Position numbers and translations under genes: made by a program
Shown here: positions 8,417-17,277 of the stretch, in pieces
Layout: every line of letters begins with the position of its first letter
How positions within the stretch are numbered: the stretch's first letter is position 1
Assembly (NCBI RefSeq): GCF_003034915.1
Contig: NZ_PZJX01000031.1
Coordinates: 37,561-101,560 of the forward strand
Direction: 5' to 3'
Origin: Mesorhizobium helmanticense
Lineage (GTDB): Bacteria; Pseudomonadota; Alphaproteobacteria; Rhizobiales; Rhizobiaceae
DNA: 64,000 nt
The notes under the pieces: model-generated
What the model was told of the DNA's origin: nothing
What the model saw: only the letters and a program-made list of their open reading frames with translations
Databases searched by the model: none

Positions 8417-9067
8417 CTATTCCCGGATAAAGGAGAAACGCCGCTCCAGCCGCCGGCTGGCGAGCGAAAGGGCGTAGTTGACCGCGAAGTAGACGAGCGC
8501 GCCGAAGATGTAGAGCGGCATTGCCTCGTAGGTGCGGCCGATGACCTGGTTGATGGCCTGCATCAGGTCGGTGATGCCGAGCAGCGAGACCAACGCGCTG
8601 CCCTTCACCGCATCGGTGACGCCATTGATCCATGGCGGCAGGAAGCGCCTGAACGCCTGCGGGAAGATGACGTAGGCCAGGCGCTGGCGAAAGGTCAGGC
8701 CGATCGCCATCGCCGCTTCGGATTGCCCTTTCGGAATGGAGGCGACCGCGCCCCTGAGATACTCGACGACCTGCGCCGTCTTGAACAGAGTTAGCGCCAG
8801 CACGGCCGCCCAGAAGGACTGCAAATGGACGCCGACGGCAGGCAGGCCGTAATAGACGAAGAAGATGAGCACCAGGATCGGGATGCCGCGGATGGTGTCG
8901 CTGAAAATGCGCACCGCCCAGCGCAGTGGAGCCGGACCGTAGACAAGGCCGACGCCCATCAATACGCCGGCGATGAGCGACAGCACCACGACCAGCAGCG
9001 ACACCCAGAGCGTCAGGGCGAAACCCTGGGCCAGGAAAGGCAAGGCGTAGAGGATCTGGCCGAGCAT
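8417..9067 (-). CDS. Polar amino acid ABC transporter, permease 2
   Basis: A 216-residue membrane protein of the His/Glu/Gln/Arg/opine permease family with about five hydrophobic segments. The cytoplasmic coupling loop includes the EAA-type segment EAAMAIGLTFRQRLAYVIFP. Its ATG abuts the stop codon of the first permease gene without a gap, so translation is coupled. The two permeases probably form the heterodimeric membrane channel. Confidence 0.92.
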   Translation of the reverse strand: MLGQILYALPFLAQGFALTLWVSLLVVVLSLIAGVLMGVGLVYGPAPLRWAVRIFSDTIRGIPILVLIFFVYYGLPAVGVHLQSFWAAVLALTLFKTAQVVEYLRGAVASIPKGQSEAAMAIGLTFRQRLAYVIFPQAFRRFLPPWINGVTDAVKGSALVSLLGITDLMQAINQVIGRTYEAMPLYIFGALVYFAVNYALSLASRRLERRFSFIRE

Positions 9068-9733
9068 CTAGCGTGCCGCCCTGAACCGGCGCTCGACGAG
9101 CCGCAGCCCGAAAAGCAGCGCGTAGCCCGTCAGCAGATACATGGCCGTCACCACGAGGTAGACCTCCACGATCCGGAACGTGTTGAAGTTGATCCACTGG
9201 GCGCCGTAGGTGAGTTCGGGCACCGAGATGACCGAGGCGACGGACGTGTCCTTGAACAGCGATATGAAGGTGTTGGAGAGCGCCGGCAGCGTGATCCGCA
9301 GCATCGTCGGCAGCCGCACGTGGATGAGCCTTTGCCAAGGCGTCAGGCCGATTGCCTTGCCGGCGTCGATCTGGCCGCGCGGAACGGCTTCGAGCCCCGA
9401 GCGAAACACCTCGACCAGATAGGCGCCGCTATAGAGCGACAGCGTGGCGATGAACGAGGTCTGCGCGGAGTAGGCGATGTCGACCACGGTCGGCAGGCCG
9501 TAGAAGACGAGATAGACGAGCAGGATCAGCGGCACGTTGCGGATGAACTCGACATAGGCGGCGATGACGGCCCGCACCACGCGTCCGGCCGAAACGTACC
9601 AGACCGCCAGAACCAGCCCGATGACGATGCCGATGGCGATCGAAATCACGGCGAGTTCAAGGCTGAGCAGCAGCCCGCCCCAGAGCTTGTCGAAATGCCG
9701 CCAGATCAGGTTGAAATTGAGGGCATAGCCCAT
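9068..9733 (-). CDS. Polar amino acid ABC transporter, permease 1
   Basis: A 221-residue permease of the same family, with the coupling loop DAGKAIGLTPWQRLIHVRLP and the substrate-class motif VPLILLVYLVFYGLP near residues 65-80. Hydrophobic segments are spaced as in HisM/HisQ-like proteins. It lies between the binding-protein gene (77 bases upstream) and permease 2. Confidence 0.92.
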   Translation of the reverse strand: MGYALNFNLIWRHFDKLWGGLLLSLELAVISIAIGIVIGLVLAVWYVSAGRVVRAVIAAYVEFIRNVPLILLVYLVFYGLPTVVDIAYSAQTSFIATLSLYSGAYLVEVFRSGLEAVPRGQIDAGKAIGLTPWQRLIHVRLPTMLRITLPALSNTFISLFKDTSVASVISVPELTYGAQWINFNTFRIVEVYLVVTAMYLLTGYALLFGLRLVERRFRAAR

Positions 9734-9810
9734 GCGTCCGCCTCAGTGCCAAGGGCCATCGGGGAGAAAGAGGCGGAAGGGCGCCGATTGCCGCCCTTCC
9801 GCCGGCTGTA

Positions 9811-10692
9811 TCAGATGACCGGGAAGCCGGGATGGCGCGCCGGTGGCTCCAACCCGAAATAGTCCTTGAACGCGGCGTCGTAGAGCGCCGTTTCATGACC
9901 GAACATTGCCGTTGCGAAGGCTGTGTTGACGAAGGCCAGCCAGTCGGGATCGCCTTGCCGCAGTGCTGCACCGTATAGCATCGAGAACCAGCTCTTGCCG
10001 GCGTCGAAATATTTGTCCGGATTGCGCGAGGCGAGCCAGCGCACCGTCGACAGATCGACGGCGGCCGCATCGGCGCGCTTCGATTCCAGCGCCTGCAGCA
10101 CATTGGCCTGGGTGTCGATCTGCATCACCTGCGACTCCGGCAGGACGAGATGCACATTTTGCTCGGCATCGACGTTCTGCAGGATGGAAATCCGTGTTGC
10201 CGAACCACCGGCGAGCAGCTTGTCGAAAGTCTTGTTCTCAGCGGTCGGCAGCGTCAGCAACGCCACACCTTCAACATAATAAGGTCTGGAGAAGTTGATC
10301 AGCTGCGAGCGCTGGGCGGTCATGGTCATGAACTGGATGGTGATGTCGACCTTGTTGGTGGTCACGTTGGGAATGCGCTGTGCCGGATCCTGCATGACGA
10401 ACTCGACCTTGGTCGGATCGTCGAACAGACCCTTGGCAAGGATGCGCCCCATGGTGATGTCCATGCCGACGAGTTCGCCGGCGTCGTTTTCGAAGTGCCA
10501 GGGCGCGTTGGTGCTGCCGGTGCCGACGATCAGCTTGCCGCGATCGAGAACGGTGCGCAGCAGGCTGTCGGATGCGGCCTGGGCCGCGGCTTTCTGGACA
10601 TCGACCGCTGTGGCCGCGCTCATCACGCCGGCCGTTGCCAGCCCGGCCATGCCCAGTTTCAGAAAATCACGTCTCTTGGATGTATCGTTCAC
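9811..10692 (-). CDS. Amino acid ABC transporter substrate-binding protein, Tat signal
   Basis: The 293-residue protein is a family 3 extracellular solute-binding protein. The N-terminus has a twin-arginine motif SKRRDFLKLG followed by a hydrophobic stretch and AQA-like sites near residue 37, so it is probably exported folded by the Tat pathway. The body contains WHFENDAGELVGMDITMGRI and ITIQFMTMTAQRSQLINFSRPYY, typical of polar amino acid binders. It is the first gene of the operon, divergent from the IclR-type regulator. The ligand is unknown. Confidence 0.92.
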   Translation of the reverse strand: MNDTSKRRDFLKLGMAGLATAGVMSAATAVDVQKAAAQAASDSLLRTVLDRGKLIVGTGSTNAPWHFENDAGELVGMDITMGRILAKGLFDDPTKVEFVMQDPAQRIPNVTTNKVDITIQFMTMTAQRSQLINFSRPYYVEGVALLTLPTAENKTFDKLLAGGSATRISILQNVDAEQNVHLVLPESQVMQIDTQANVLQALESKRADAAAVDLSTVRWLASRNPDKYFDAGKSWFSMLYGAALRQGDPDWLAFVNTAFATAMFGHETALYDAAFKDYFGLEPPARHPGFPVI

Positions 10693-10727
10693 GGCGACCT
10701 CCTTTTTCGTGTTGTGTTCCCCTTGGC

Positions 10728-10790
10728 AGACACATGCGTCACTATAATTTGTCTCTTACAAAAGACACATGTATCCTGTACAAGACAGAT
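10728..10790. promoter_or_regulatory. Candidate IclR operator region in the divergent promoter
   Basis: Between the binding-protein gene and the IclR gene, AGACACATG occurs at 10728 and 10763 and AGACAGAT at 10783. TGTCT (10750-10754) and AGACA (10763-10767) also form a small inverted repeat around CTTACAAA. The region is AT-richer than its flanks and suits a shared operator-promoter. Binding is inferred. Confidence 0.45.
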
Positions 10791-10810
10791 ACTAACATCG
10801 GGAATCAACA

Positions 10811-11611
10811 ATGCAAGATGGCAATGCCTTGGCGGCTCGGCTGGATATCGGTCCGGGCGAGGACAGGATTTCGGTCTCTCGCGAGAAGGGTCTCAACCGG
10901 GTGCTCCATATCCTGGAGTTCCTGCACACGACCCAGCGCGCGGTCGGCATCGGCGACCTTGCCAAGGGCGTGAATGCGCCCCGGTCGACGACCTACACGC
11001 TGGTGCGCGAACTCGTGGATGCGGGCCTGCTGGAAATGGCCGGCGACGGCAACCGGGTCTATTTCGGCAAGAAGCTCTATCTCTACGGAATGGACTATGT
11101 CAGGGGCAACGACCTGCTCAGGAGAGGCCGCCAGGAGGTCGACAATCTGTCGCGCGAGACGGGCGAGACCTCGGAATTGTGCATGCTGCAAAGCGGCCGC
11201 TACACGATCGTCCACTCCAGTCCGGGCACCAGGCCGTTCCGCATCAGCTCGGCCACCGGCTTGCAGATCCCGCTTCCCTGGACCGCTTCGGGGCGTCTGC
11301 TGCTGGCCGGTTTCGAAAGGGCCGCGATCGAAGACATGGTGTCCGAAGACGACCTCGTTCTGCCGGACGGCCGCAGATTGCGGCTCGACGATTTCATAGC
11401 CGACATCGCCACCGCCAAGGCGACCGGCCATTGCATCACGTCAGGGCTGGTCGATGCCTACACAAAATGCCTGGCCGCACCGGTCTTCTCGGCGCCTGGC
11501 AAGGTGGAGGCGACGATGTGCCTGGTGGTGCCGATAGACACGTCCGAAGCAAAGACCGGCGAGCTCATTGCCTTGCTGCGGGGGCGCGCGGCCAGCCTGT
11601 CGATCTCGTGA
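10811..11611 (+). CDS. IclR family transcriptional regulator
   Basis: The 266-residue protein has an N-terminal winged helix (about residues 25-90, with GLNRVLHILEFL and PRSTTYTLVRELVDAGLLE) and a C-terminal IclR effector domain (about 100-260, with TGETSELCMLQSG, TASGRLLLAG and KCLAAPVFSAPG). IclR proteins repress or activate adjacent catabolic operons in response to a substrate. Divergent orientation to the transporter/RidA/PLP operon makes that operon the likely target. The ligand would probably be the imported compound or its product. Confidence 0.93.
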   Translation: MQDGNALAARLDIGPGEDRISVSREKGLNRVLHILEFLHTTQRAVGIGDLAKGVNAPRSTTYTLVRELVDAGLLEMAGDGNRVYFGKKLYLYGMDYVRGNDLLRRGRQEVDNLSRETGETSELCMLQSGRYTIVHSSPGTRPFRISSATGLQIPLPWTASGRLLLAGFERAAIEDMVSEDDLVLPDGRRLRLDDFIADIATAKATGHCITSGLVDAYTKCLAAPVFSAPGKVEATMCLVVPIDTSEAKTGELIALLRGRAASLSIS

Positions 11612-11646
11612 TCCGGCTTCCACCGAGGCGCCGCCGGCGGCTTTGC

Positions 11647-11850
11647 TCACGCAATGATGTCGGGGATGATCCGGTCTTCCAGCGCCATCAGCCTATCCTT
11701 CAGGAAGAGCTTCTTTTTCTTCATGCGCTGGATCTGCAGCGGGTCGCAACTCATGGCGATCATCGCGTTGATGGCGGCGTCGAAATCGGCGTGTTCCTGC
11801 TTCAGCCGAGAATATTCGAGGCGGATATCAGCCTGTTCCTGTTCGGACAT
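11647..11850 (-). CDS. DUF465 (YdcH-like) small protein
   Basis: A 67-residue, mostly helical and charged protein with the DUF465 pattern: an N-terminal LEYSRLKQEHADFDAAI, a short linker, then QRMKKKKLFLKDRLMALED. The two predicted helices would form a hairpin. The function of the family is unknown. It faces away from a second DUF465 gene at 12091-12270, about 240 bases away. Confidence 0.87.
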   Translation of the reverse strand: MSEQEQADIRLEYSRLKQEHADFDAAINAMIAMSCDPLQIQRMKKKKLFLKDRLMALEDRIIPDIIA

Positions 11851-12090
11851 TACCTACCGTCTGCACGTCTGCGACGCCCAAAATGGGCTTGATTTGGGCG
11901 GGGGCGGCATATTTTGCCACCGGCGCGCAGCCCTTACCACATTTCACATTGTCGTGGAATGCTACCACGCAGCATTCGACATCGATGCCCGATGGTGGCA
12001 GAGTGTCATGGTGCCGTCACAGATGCGAGCCTGCGGTGGAACGCGCCTTGACGGCTGCAATCGAGGAAACCATGAAAGGGAGAACCAATC

Positions 12091-12270
12091 ATGTCTCTTG
12101 CATCCCATCTTGATGAGTTGCAGCGGAAACACGGCGACATCGAGCGTGAGCTCGACGATGCGATGAACCATCCATCGGTCGACGACCTCGAAATCGTGAA
12201 TCTGAAGCGGCGCAAGTTGGCAATCAAGGACGAGATTGAAAAACTGAAGGCGAAACCGACGACGCACTGA
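12091..12270 (+). CDS. DUF465 (YdcH-like) small protein, second copy
   Basis: A 59-residue protein starting MSLASHLDELQRKHGDIE, with LEIVNLKRRKLAIKDEIEKL in its second helix. This is the short form of DUF465. The ATG at 12091 follows a GGGAGAA-type ribosome site about eight bases upstream. The two helices and their spacing match the divergent gene at 11647-11850, although identity between the two is low. Confidence 0.85.
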   Translation: MSLASHLDELQRKHGDIERELDDAMNHPSVDDLEIVNLKRRKLAIKDEIEKLKAKPTTH

Positions 12271-12491
12271 CGCTCCTCCAGGACTAGCTGCGCCGCTTTC
12301 GGCGCGCGACCATCTTTCCGGTGGCAGCCATGCCGCCGGGAGTGGCGCTTTGTTTTAACCTCTGAACATGGCTCCTGCCACTGGCGACATCGAAGGTGTT
12401 TGCCGCCGCCTTCTGTTATGGATTTGCTAGGTCTGCCTGACTGTCGCCATTGACAAGCCATCTTTGCTCCTCCACCTCATGCCCGGACCTT
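12271..12491. other. Gene-free stretch upstream of ispG
   Basis: The gap between the DUF465 gene and ispG is 342 bases. This part holds no open reading frame with plausible protein character on either strand. The remainder (12492-12594) is a dispersed repeat. The ispG promoter must lie here or within the repeat, but I cannot mark -35/-10 boxes with confidence. Confidence 0.5.
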
Positions 12492-12594
12492 CGCATCGGC
12501 CCGAAAACCGGATCCGGTTTTCGGAAAGCACGTTGCGCAGATTAAAAGCGTTGGAGCGTACTTTGTGCGTCCAAGTGGACGCGCGTCGCTCCAG
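12492..12594. repeat. Intergenic double-hairpin repeat, family B, copy 2 (inverted)
   Basis: This copy reads in the opposite orientation to those at 3049-3149 and 31862-31962. It starts CGCATCGG, carries CCGAAAACCGGATCCGG and its complement with GGAAAGCA, then TTGGAGCG, GTCC/GGAC hairpin arms and CGCTCCAG. It ends 18 bases before the ispG start, so it may supply part of the ispG leader. Confidence 0.75.
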
Positions 12595-12612
12595 AAATAA
12601 AAGGCAGCCGGC

Positions 12613-13866
12613 ATGACCGGATATTTTTCCTCCCCCTTTGCGCGCCGCACATCGGTCGGTGTCGATGTCGGCGGCGTGATGGTCGGCGGGAGCGCCCCTG
12701 TCGTCGTGCAGTCGATGACCAACACCGATACCGCCGATGTCGACCAGACGGTCGCCCAGGTTGCCGCACTGCATCGCGCCGGCTCCGAGATCGTGCGCAT
12801 TACCGTCGACCGTAACGAGAGCGCCGCCGCCGTGCCCGCCATTCGCGACCGGCTTGCCCGGCTCGGCATCAACGTGCCGCTGGTCGGCGATTTCCACTAT
12901 ATCGGCCACAAGCTGCTCGCCGACCATCCGGCCTGCGCGGAGGCTTTGGCGAAATACCGCATCAACCCCGGCAATGTCGGCTTCAAGGACAAGAAGGACC
13001 GACAGTTCACTGACATCGTCGAGATGGCGATCAAATACGACAAGCCGGTGCGCATCGGCGTCAACTGGGGTTCGCTCGACCAGGAACTGCTGACCCGGCT
13101 GATGGACGACAACCAGGCCCAGGGCTTTCCGCTGACCGCGCAGGAAGTGACGCGCGAGGCGATCGTGCAGTCGGCCATTCTGTCGGCCGAAATGGCCGAG
13201 GAGATCGGCCTTGGCCGCGACAAGATCATCCTGTCGGCCAAGGTCAGCGGCGTGCAGGACCTGATCGCCGTCTATACCGAGCTTGCCACCCGCTCCAACC
13301 ACGCACTGCATCTCGGCCTGACCGAGGCCGGCATGGGCTCGAAAGGCATCGTCGCCTCGTCTGCGGCGATGGGCATCCTGCTGCAGCAAGGCATTGGCGA
13401 CACCATTCGCATCTCGCTGACGCCGGAACCGAATGGCGACCGCACCCGCGAGGTGCAGGTGTCGCAGGAACTGCTGCAGACCATGGGCTTCCGGCAATTC
13501 GTGCCGATCGTCGCTGCCTGTCCGGGTTGCGGGCGCACCACTTCGACCGTATTCCAGGAACTCGCCCAGAACATCCAGGCCGATCTCAGGAAGAACATGC
13601 CGGTGTGGCGGGAAAAATATCCAGGCGTCGAGAACCTCAAGGTCGCGGTGATGGGTTGCATCGTCAATGGCCCCGGCGAATCCAAGCACGCCGATATCGG
13701 CATTTCGCTGCCCGGCACGGGCGAGACGCCGACGGCGCCAGTATTCGTCGACGGCAAGAAGGCGGCGACGCTGCGCGGGCCGTCGATTGCCGCCGACTTC
13801 GAGAAGATGGTCGCCGACTATATCGAGAACCGGTTCGGACAACACGGCAAGGCCGCAGCGGAGTAA
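12613..13866 (+). CDS. ispG: 4-hydroxy-3-methylbut-2-en-1-yl diphosphate synthase
   Basis: This 417-residue enzyme of the MEP isoprenoid pathway reduces MEcPP to HMBPP using a [4Fe-4S] cluster. Cluster ligands are visible: Cys303 and Cys306 in CPGCGR, Cys349 in MGCIVNGPGE and the fourth ligand Glu356. The TIM-barrel part contains VVVQSMTNTDTADVD and HYIGHKLL. Length is normal for the bacterial form. It sits just upstream of a lytic transglycosylase gene, four bases from its start. Confidence 0.97.
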   Translation: MTGYFSSPFARRTSVGVDVGGVMVGGSAPVVVQSMTNTDTADVDQTVAQVAALHRAGSEIVRITVDRNESAAAVPAIRDRLARLGINVPLVGDFHYIGHKLLADHPACAEALAKYRINPGNVGFKDKKDRQFTDIVEMAIKYDKPVRIGVNWGSLDQELLTRLMDDNQAQGFPLTAQEVTREAIVQSAILSAEMAEEIGLGRDKIILSAKVSGVQDLIAVYTELATRSNHALHLGLTEAGMGSKGIVASSAAMGILLQQGIGDTIRISLTPEPNGDRTREVQVSQELLQTMGFRQFVPIVAACPGCGRTTSTVFQELAQNIQADLRKNMPVWREKYPGVENLKVAVMGCIVNGPGESKHADIGISLPGTGETPTAPVFVDGKKAATLRGPSIAADFEKMVADYIENRFGQHGKAAAE

Positions 13867-13870
13867 GTCG

Positions 13871-14722
13871 ATGCGCTTCCGCCGGGCGACGCTGGTCTTG
13901 CTTGCCGGGCTGGGCTGGGCAACTGCCGTCCACGCCGATCCGCCGCGTCCCGCCAAGCAGCGCCTGATCGACCGGGTCTGCAACCTGATCGAGGCCCATG
14001 CGAACCAGAACGGCCTGCCCGAGGATTTCTTTGCCCGGCTGATCTGGAAGGAAAGTCGCTTCGACCCCAATGCGCTCAGTCCGGTCGGCGCCGAAGGTAT
14101 TGCCCAGTTCATGCCGGGCACCGCCAAGATGCGCGGTCTCGCCAATTCCTTCGATATCGAGCAGGCCATCCCGGCCTCGGCGAAATATCTCGCCGAACTG
14201 AAAACCGGCTTCGGCAATCTGGGTCTCGCCGCCGCCGCCTACAATGCCGGCGAAACCCGGGTTTCGCGCTGGCTGAAATCCGGCGGCTTCCTGCCGATGG
14301 AAACCGAAAGCTACGTTCTGGACGTCATGGGCGAGCCGGCCGACAGGTTCACCGACACCGCCTATGCCGGCATCGTCCGGCCGCTCGACAAGAAAGCGAA
14401 CTTTGCGGTCGCCTGCCGTACGCTGCCGGTGATCATGTCGAGAACCGTGGCCATGGCCTCGATCAACGTCAAGCCTTGGGGCGTGCAGGTGGCCGGCAAT
14501 TTCCGCCGCGGCGCGGCGCTCAGCCAATGGAGCAGTGTGAAGCGCCGGTTTCCGGCCTTGCTCGGCGGCAGCAATCCGGTGGTCAGCCGGGTGCGCACCC
14601 CGATCGGCCGGCGCGGCATCTATGCGGTGCGGATCGGCGCCGACACCAAAGCCAAGGCCGACAATATCTGCCAGAAACTGCAAAGCGTTGGCGGCGCCTG
14701 CATTGTGGTGCGAAATCGATAG
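13871..14722 (+). CDS. Periplasmic lytic transglycosylase (SLT domain)
   Basis: The 283-residue protein has a signal peptide (residues 1-22, ending VHA). An SLT domain follows at about 30-150, with catalytic Glu61 in LIWKESRFDPNA, then SPVGAEGIAQFMPGTA and AAAAYNAGETRV. It cleaves the MurNAc-GlcNAc bond of peptidoglycan with anhydro-ring formation. The C-terminal 35 residues (YAVRIGADTKAKADNICQKL) look like a SPOR-type peptidoglycan-binding element. The ATG at 13871 lies four bases after the ispG stop and begins the signal peptide directly. Confidence 0.92.
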   Translation: MRFRRATLVLLAGLGWATAVHADPPRPAKQRLIDRVCNLIEAHANQNGLPEDFFARLIWKESRFDPNALSPVGAEGIAQFMPGTAKMRGLANSFDIEQAIPASAKYLAELKTGFGNLGLAAAAYNAGETRVSRWLKSGGFLPMETESYVLDVMGEPADRFTDTAYAGIVRPLDKKANFAVACRTLPVIMSRTVAMASINVKPWGVQVAGNFRRGAALSQWSSVKRRFPALLGGSNPVVSRVRTPIGRRGIYAVRIGADTKAKADNICQKLQSVGGACIVVRNR

Positions 14723-14932
14723 GTCTCGGCGGGCGGCCTCGCGAAGACATTGGCAAAGCATCGCCAGAACCGCGCATCGGACGCACGGTTCTGGCAAGCT
14801 CAAACCCCGAAGGCGCCCCCCGCCGATCGGATGACGCGGAACCTATGTTTGCCTTCGAGGGAGGTCAATTCGACGGATGGGTATCCGGCTGACTATTATT
14901 GGGTGGAATTTTGCCAGCCGTTGCGGGCGGGT

Positions 14933-15850
14933 TCAGTTGTTGCGCGCCGCCACGAATTTGGCAGCTTCTTTCAGAAGCGCGGCGTCTTCGCCATAGGGAT
15001 CAAGCAGCGCATGCGCCTGGTCGACCAGCCCGTTGAGCTGGCCCCGCGCCCAGTCGGCGCCGTGCAGCGCCACCAGCGTCGCCTTGCCGGCGGCGGCATC
15101 CTTGCCGGTGGCCTTGCCCATCTGGCTGGCGTCCGCCGTCAGGTCGAGCAGGTCGTCGGCAAGCTGAAAGGCCAGCCCGATCGCCGAGCCGAACTCGGCC
15201 AGTCTTTCGCGGTCGGCCGGTGGCGCGCCGGCAATGATCGCACCCGCCTCGCAGGCGAAGCGCATCAGCGCACCGGTCTTCATCGCCTGCAGCCGGATGA
15301 TCCCGGCTTCGTCCGGCCTGATATGCTCGGCTTCGAGATCGAGCGTCTGGCCGCCAACCATGCCGCCGGCCCCGGCGGCGCGGGCAAGCGCCAGCACCAG
15401 AGCTGCCCTGCGCTCAGCCGGCAGCGCTGTCGCCTCATCGGCGATGATGTCGAAGGCAAGTGTCAGCAAGGCGTCGCCGGCGAGGATGGCGGTCGCCTCG
15501 TCGAAGGCCTTGTGCACGGTCGGCTGGCCACGGCGCAAATCGTCGTCATCCATGGCCGGCAGATCGTCATGAATCAGCGAATAACAATGCACGCATTCGA
15601 GCGCGGCGGCCACGCGCAGCGCCGCTTCGCCGTCGGCGGAAAACAGCGCGGCACTTTCCAGGACCAGGAATGGGCGCAGGCGCTTGCCGCCGTTCAACAC
15701 GCCGTGGCGCATCGCCGCCATCAGGTGTTCCGGCCGCGCGATCTCGCCGGAATGCGGGCGTTCATCGAGAAGTTGCCTGAGCAGCGCCTCGAGCGGGCCA
15801 GCGCGTGCGACAAGTGCTGCCTCGAACGGCATTTGGTCGTCTTTCGTCAT
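14933..15850 (-). CDS. ispA: Polyprenyl (farnesyl/geranylgeranyl) diphosphate synthase
   Basis: The 305-residue trans-isoprenyl diphosphate synthase condenses IPP with allylic diphosphates. The first Asp-rich motif is DDLPAMDDDDLRRG and the second is LADDLLDL in FQLADDLLDLTAD. Other family features are GGKRLRPFLVLES and YSLIHDD. Length and motif spacing fit IspA-type FPP synthase; product chain length cannot be decided by eye. I use the ATG at 15850; the next ATG (15832) would also leave the domain intact. It is on the opposite strand from mtgA, with 79 bases between the two starts. Confidence 0.9.
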   Translation of the reverse strand: MTKDDQMPFEAALVARAGPLEALLRQLLDERPHSGEIARPEHLMAAMRHGVLNGGKRLRPFLVLESAALFSADGEAALRVAAALECVHCYSLIHDDLPAMDDDDLRRGQPTVHKAFDEATAILAGDALLTLAFDIIADEATALPAERRAALVLALARAAGAGGMVGGQTLDLEAEHIRPDEAGIIRLQAMKTGALMRFACEAGAIIAGAPPADRERLAEFGSAIGLAFQLADDLLDLTADASQMGKATGKDAAAGKATLVALHGADWARGQLNGLVDQAHALLDPYGEDAALLKEAAKFVAARNN

Positions 15851-15929
15851 GGCCGGGACCGGTAGCCGACACTCAGACGTTGCGCAAGAAGCCAAGCGCC
15901 ATTATGCCGGGGGCAGGGAGTAGCGTGGG

Positions 15930-16691
15930 TTGGACGGCTTGGCGGAACCGATCGTCGATCTCGAAACCGAAGGGTTGGACATGGCGGGTAGACCGAAACG
16001 CGGCAACCGCATCGGTCTCAAACGCTGGGCCCGGCGCGGCATTGCCGTGGTCCTTGTGCTGGCGCTGATCCCGGCGGTGCTGACCTTCCTTTACCTGCCG
16101 TGGTTCGTGCATCCCGTGTCGACGCTGATGCTGAAGGATCTGGCGACGTTTTCCGGCTATGACCGGCGCTGGGTTTCGATCGACGATGTGGCGCCGGTGC
16201 TGGCGCATTCGGTCATCATGTCGGAGGACGGGCAGTTCTGTTTCCACCGCGGCATCGATCTCGGCGAATTGAGGGGCGTCGTCGACGATGCGCTGTCGGG
16301 TGAGATGACGCGGGGCGCCTCGACCATCACCATGCAGACGGTGAAGAACCTCTATCTCTGGTCACGGCCGCTGGGCTCGGTGCGCAAGGTCGTCGAACTG
16401 CCGCTTGCCGTCTATTTCGACGCGGTGATGTCGAAACGGCGCATCATGGAAATCTACCTCAACATCGCCGAATGGGGACCGGGCATCTATGGCATCGAGG
16501 CCGCCGCCCAGCACCATTTCGGAGTTTCGGCAAAACAATTGTCGCGGCGGCAGGCGGCGCTGCTTGCCGTCACCTTGCCGAACCCGATCGCGCGCAACCC
16601 GGCCAAACCCGGGCCGGGGCTGAGACGGCTGGCCTCGCTGATCGAGCGGCGTGCGGGCCGGTCCGGCGCCTATGTCGGCTGCCTGCAGTAG
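15930..16691 (+). CDS. mtgA: Monofunctional biosynthetic peptidoglycan transglycosylase
   Basis: The protein of 253 residues has a single N-terminal membrane anchor (about residues 35-60, AVVLVLALIPAVLTFLYLP) and a GT51 domain. Catalytic Glu is in SEDGQFCFHRGID and the second conserved segment is GASTITMQTVKNLYLW, followed by KRRIMEIYLNIAEWGPGIYG. It polymerises lipid II into glycan strands. A TTG at 15930 with GGGAG nine bases upstream gives this length; an ATG at 15981 is an alternative start 17 residues later and would also keep the anchor. Confidence 0.92.
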   Translation: MDGLAEPIVDLETEGLDMAGRPKRGNRIGLKRWARRGIAVVLVLALIPAVLTFLYLPWFVHPVSTLMLKDLATFSGYDRRWVSIDDVAPVLAHSVIMSEDGQFCFHRGIDLGELRGVVDDALSGEMTRGASTITMQTVKNLYLWSRPLGSVRKVVELPLAVYFDAVMSKRRIMEIYLNIAEWGPGIYGIEAAAQHHFGVSAKQLSRRQAALLAVTLPNPIARNPAKPGPGLRRLASLIERRAGRSGAYVGCLQ

Positions 16692-16830
16692 CGGCAAAAA
16701 AATTCGCTGCAGCGCTGGCCAAAACGGCATCAGGCGTGTATAGGCACCCGACTTTCTCAGATTCCGGCCCCTGATGCGGCCCTTTCACGAGGGCGGCCGG
16801 GGCATTTTGACCATCTAGTGGAGCATATCC

Positions 16831-17013
16831 ATGGCCGTTCCGAAACGAAAAACCTCTCCGTCCAAGCGCGGCATGCGCCGCTCGGCCGACGCCCTCAAGG
16901 CGCCGACCTATGTCGAGGACAAGAATTCCGGTGAGATGCGCCGGCCGCACCATATCGACCTGAAGACCGGCATGTATCGCGGCCGCCAGGTGTTGACGCC
17001 CAAGGAAAGCTGA
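16831..17013 (+). CDS. rpmF: 50S ribosomal protein L32
   Basis: This 60-residue basic protein starts MAVPKRKTSPSKRGMRRS and contains RPHHIDLKTGMYRGRQ, the alphaproteobacterial L32. It binds the large subunit near the exit tunnel. It has no zinc-binding cysteine pairs, as usual in this class. A perfect intrinsic terminator follows 55 bases downstream. Confidence 0.96.
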   Translation: MAVPKRKTSPSKRGMRRSADALKAPTYVEDKNSGEMRRPHHIDLKTGMYRGRQVLTPKES

Positions 17014-17067
17014 AACCAGCTTGCCTGGGAAAGCTGAGAAGCTTTCCACGGGTTCGTGACTACCAAT

Positions 17068-17092
17068 GGACCGGCCTCTGGCCGGTCCTTTT
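17068..17092 (+). terminator. Intrinsic terminator after rpmF
   Basis: A perfect 9-bp stem, GGACCGGCC / GGCCGGTCC with loop TCT, is followed directly by TTTT. It is in the right place and orientation to end the rpmF transcript. Confidence 0.88.
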
Positions 17093-17277
17093 GCATTTGC
17101 GCGCAGATATAGCTGACACCGAACGAACCCCAGGCATCCCAGCAGCCGTATCGATTGACTTTCGGCTGACACGGTTATTTCGCACCGTCTTTGTCCGTGT
17201 TCGCGGCTGCATGCGAAAATTCTTGACGGCGCATGCCGGGCGCCTACTACAGAAGGCAGTCCAACCGGAGCCGCCAG

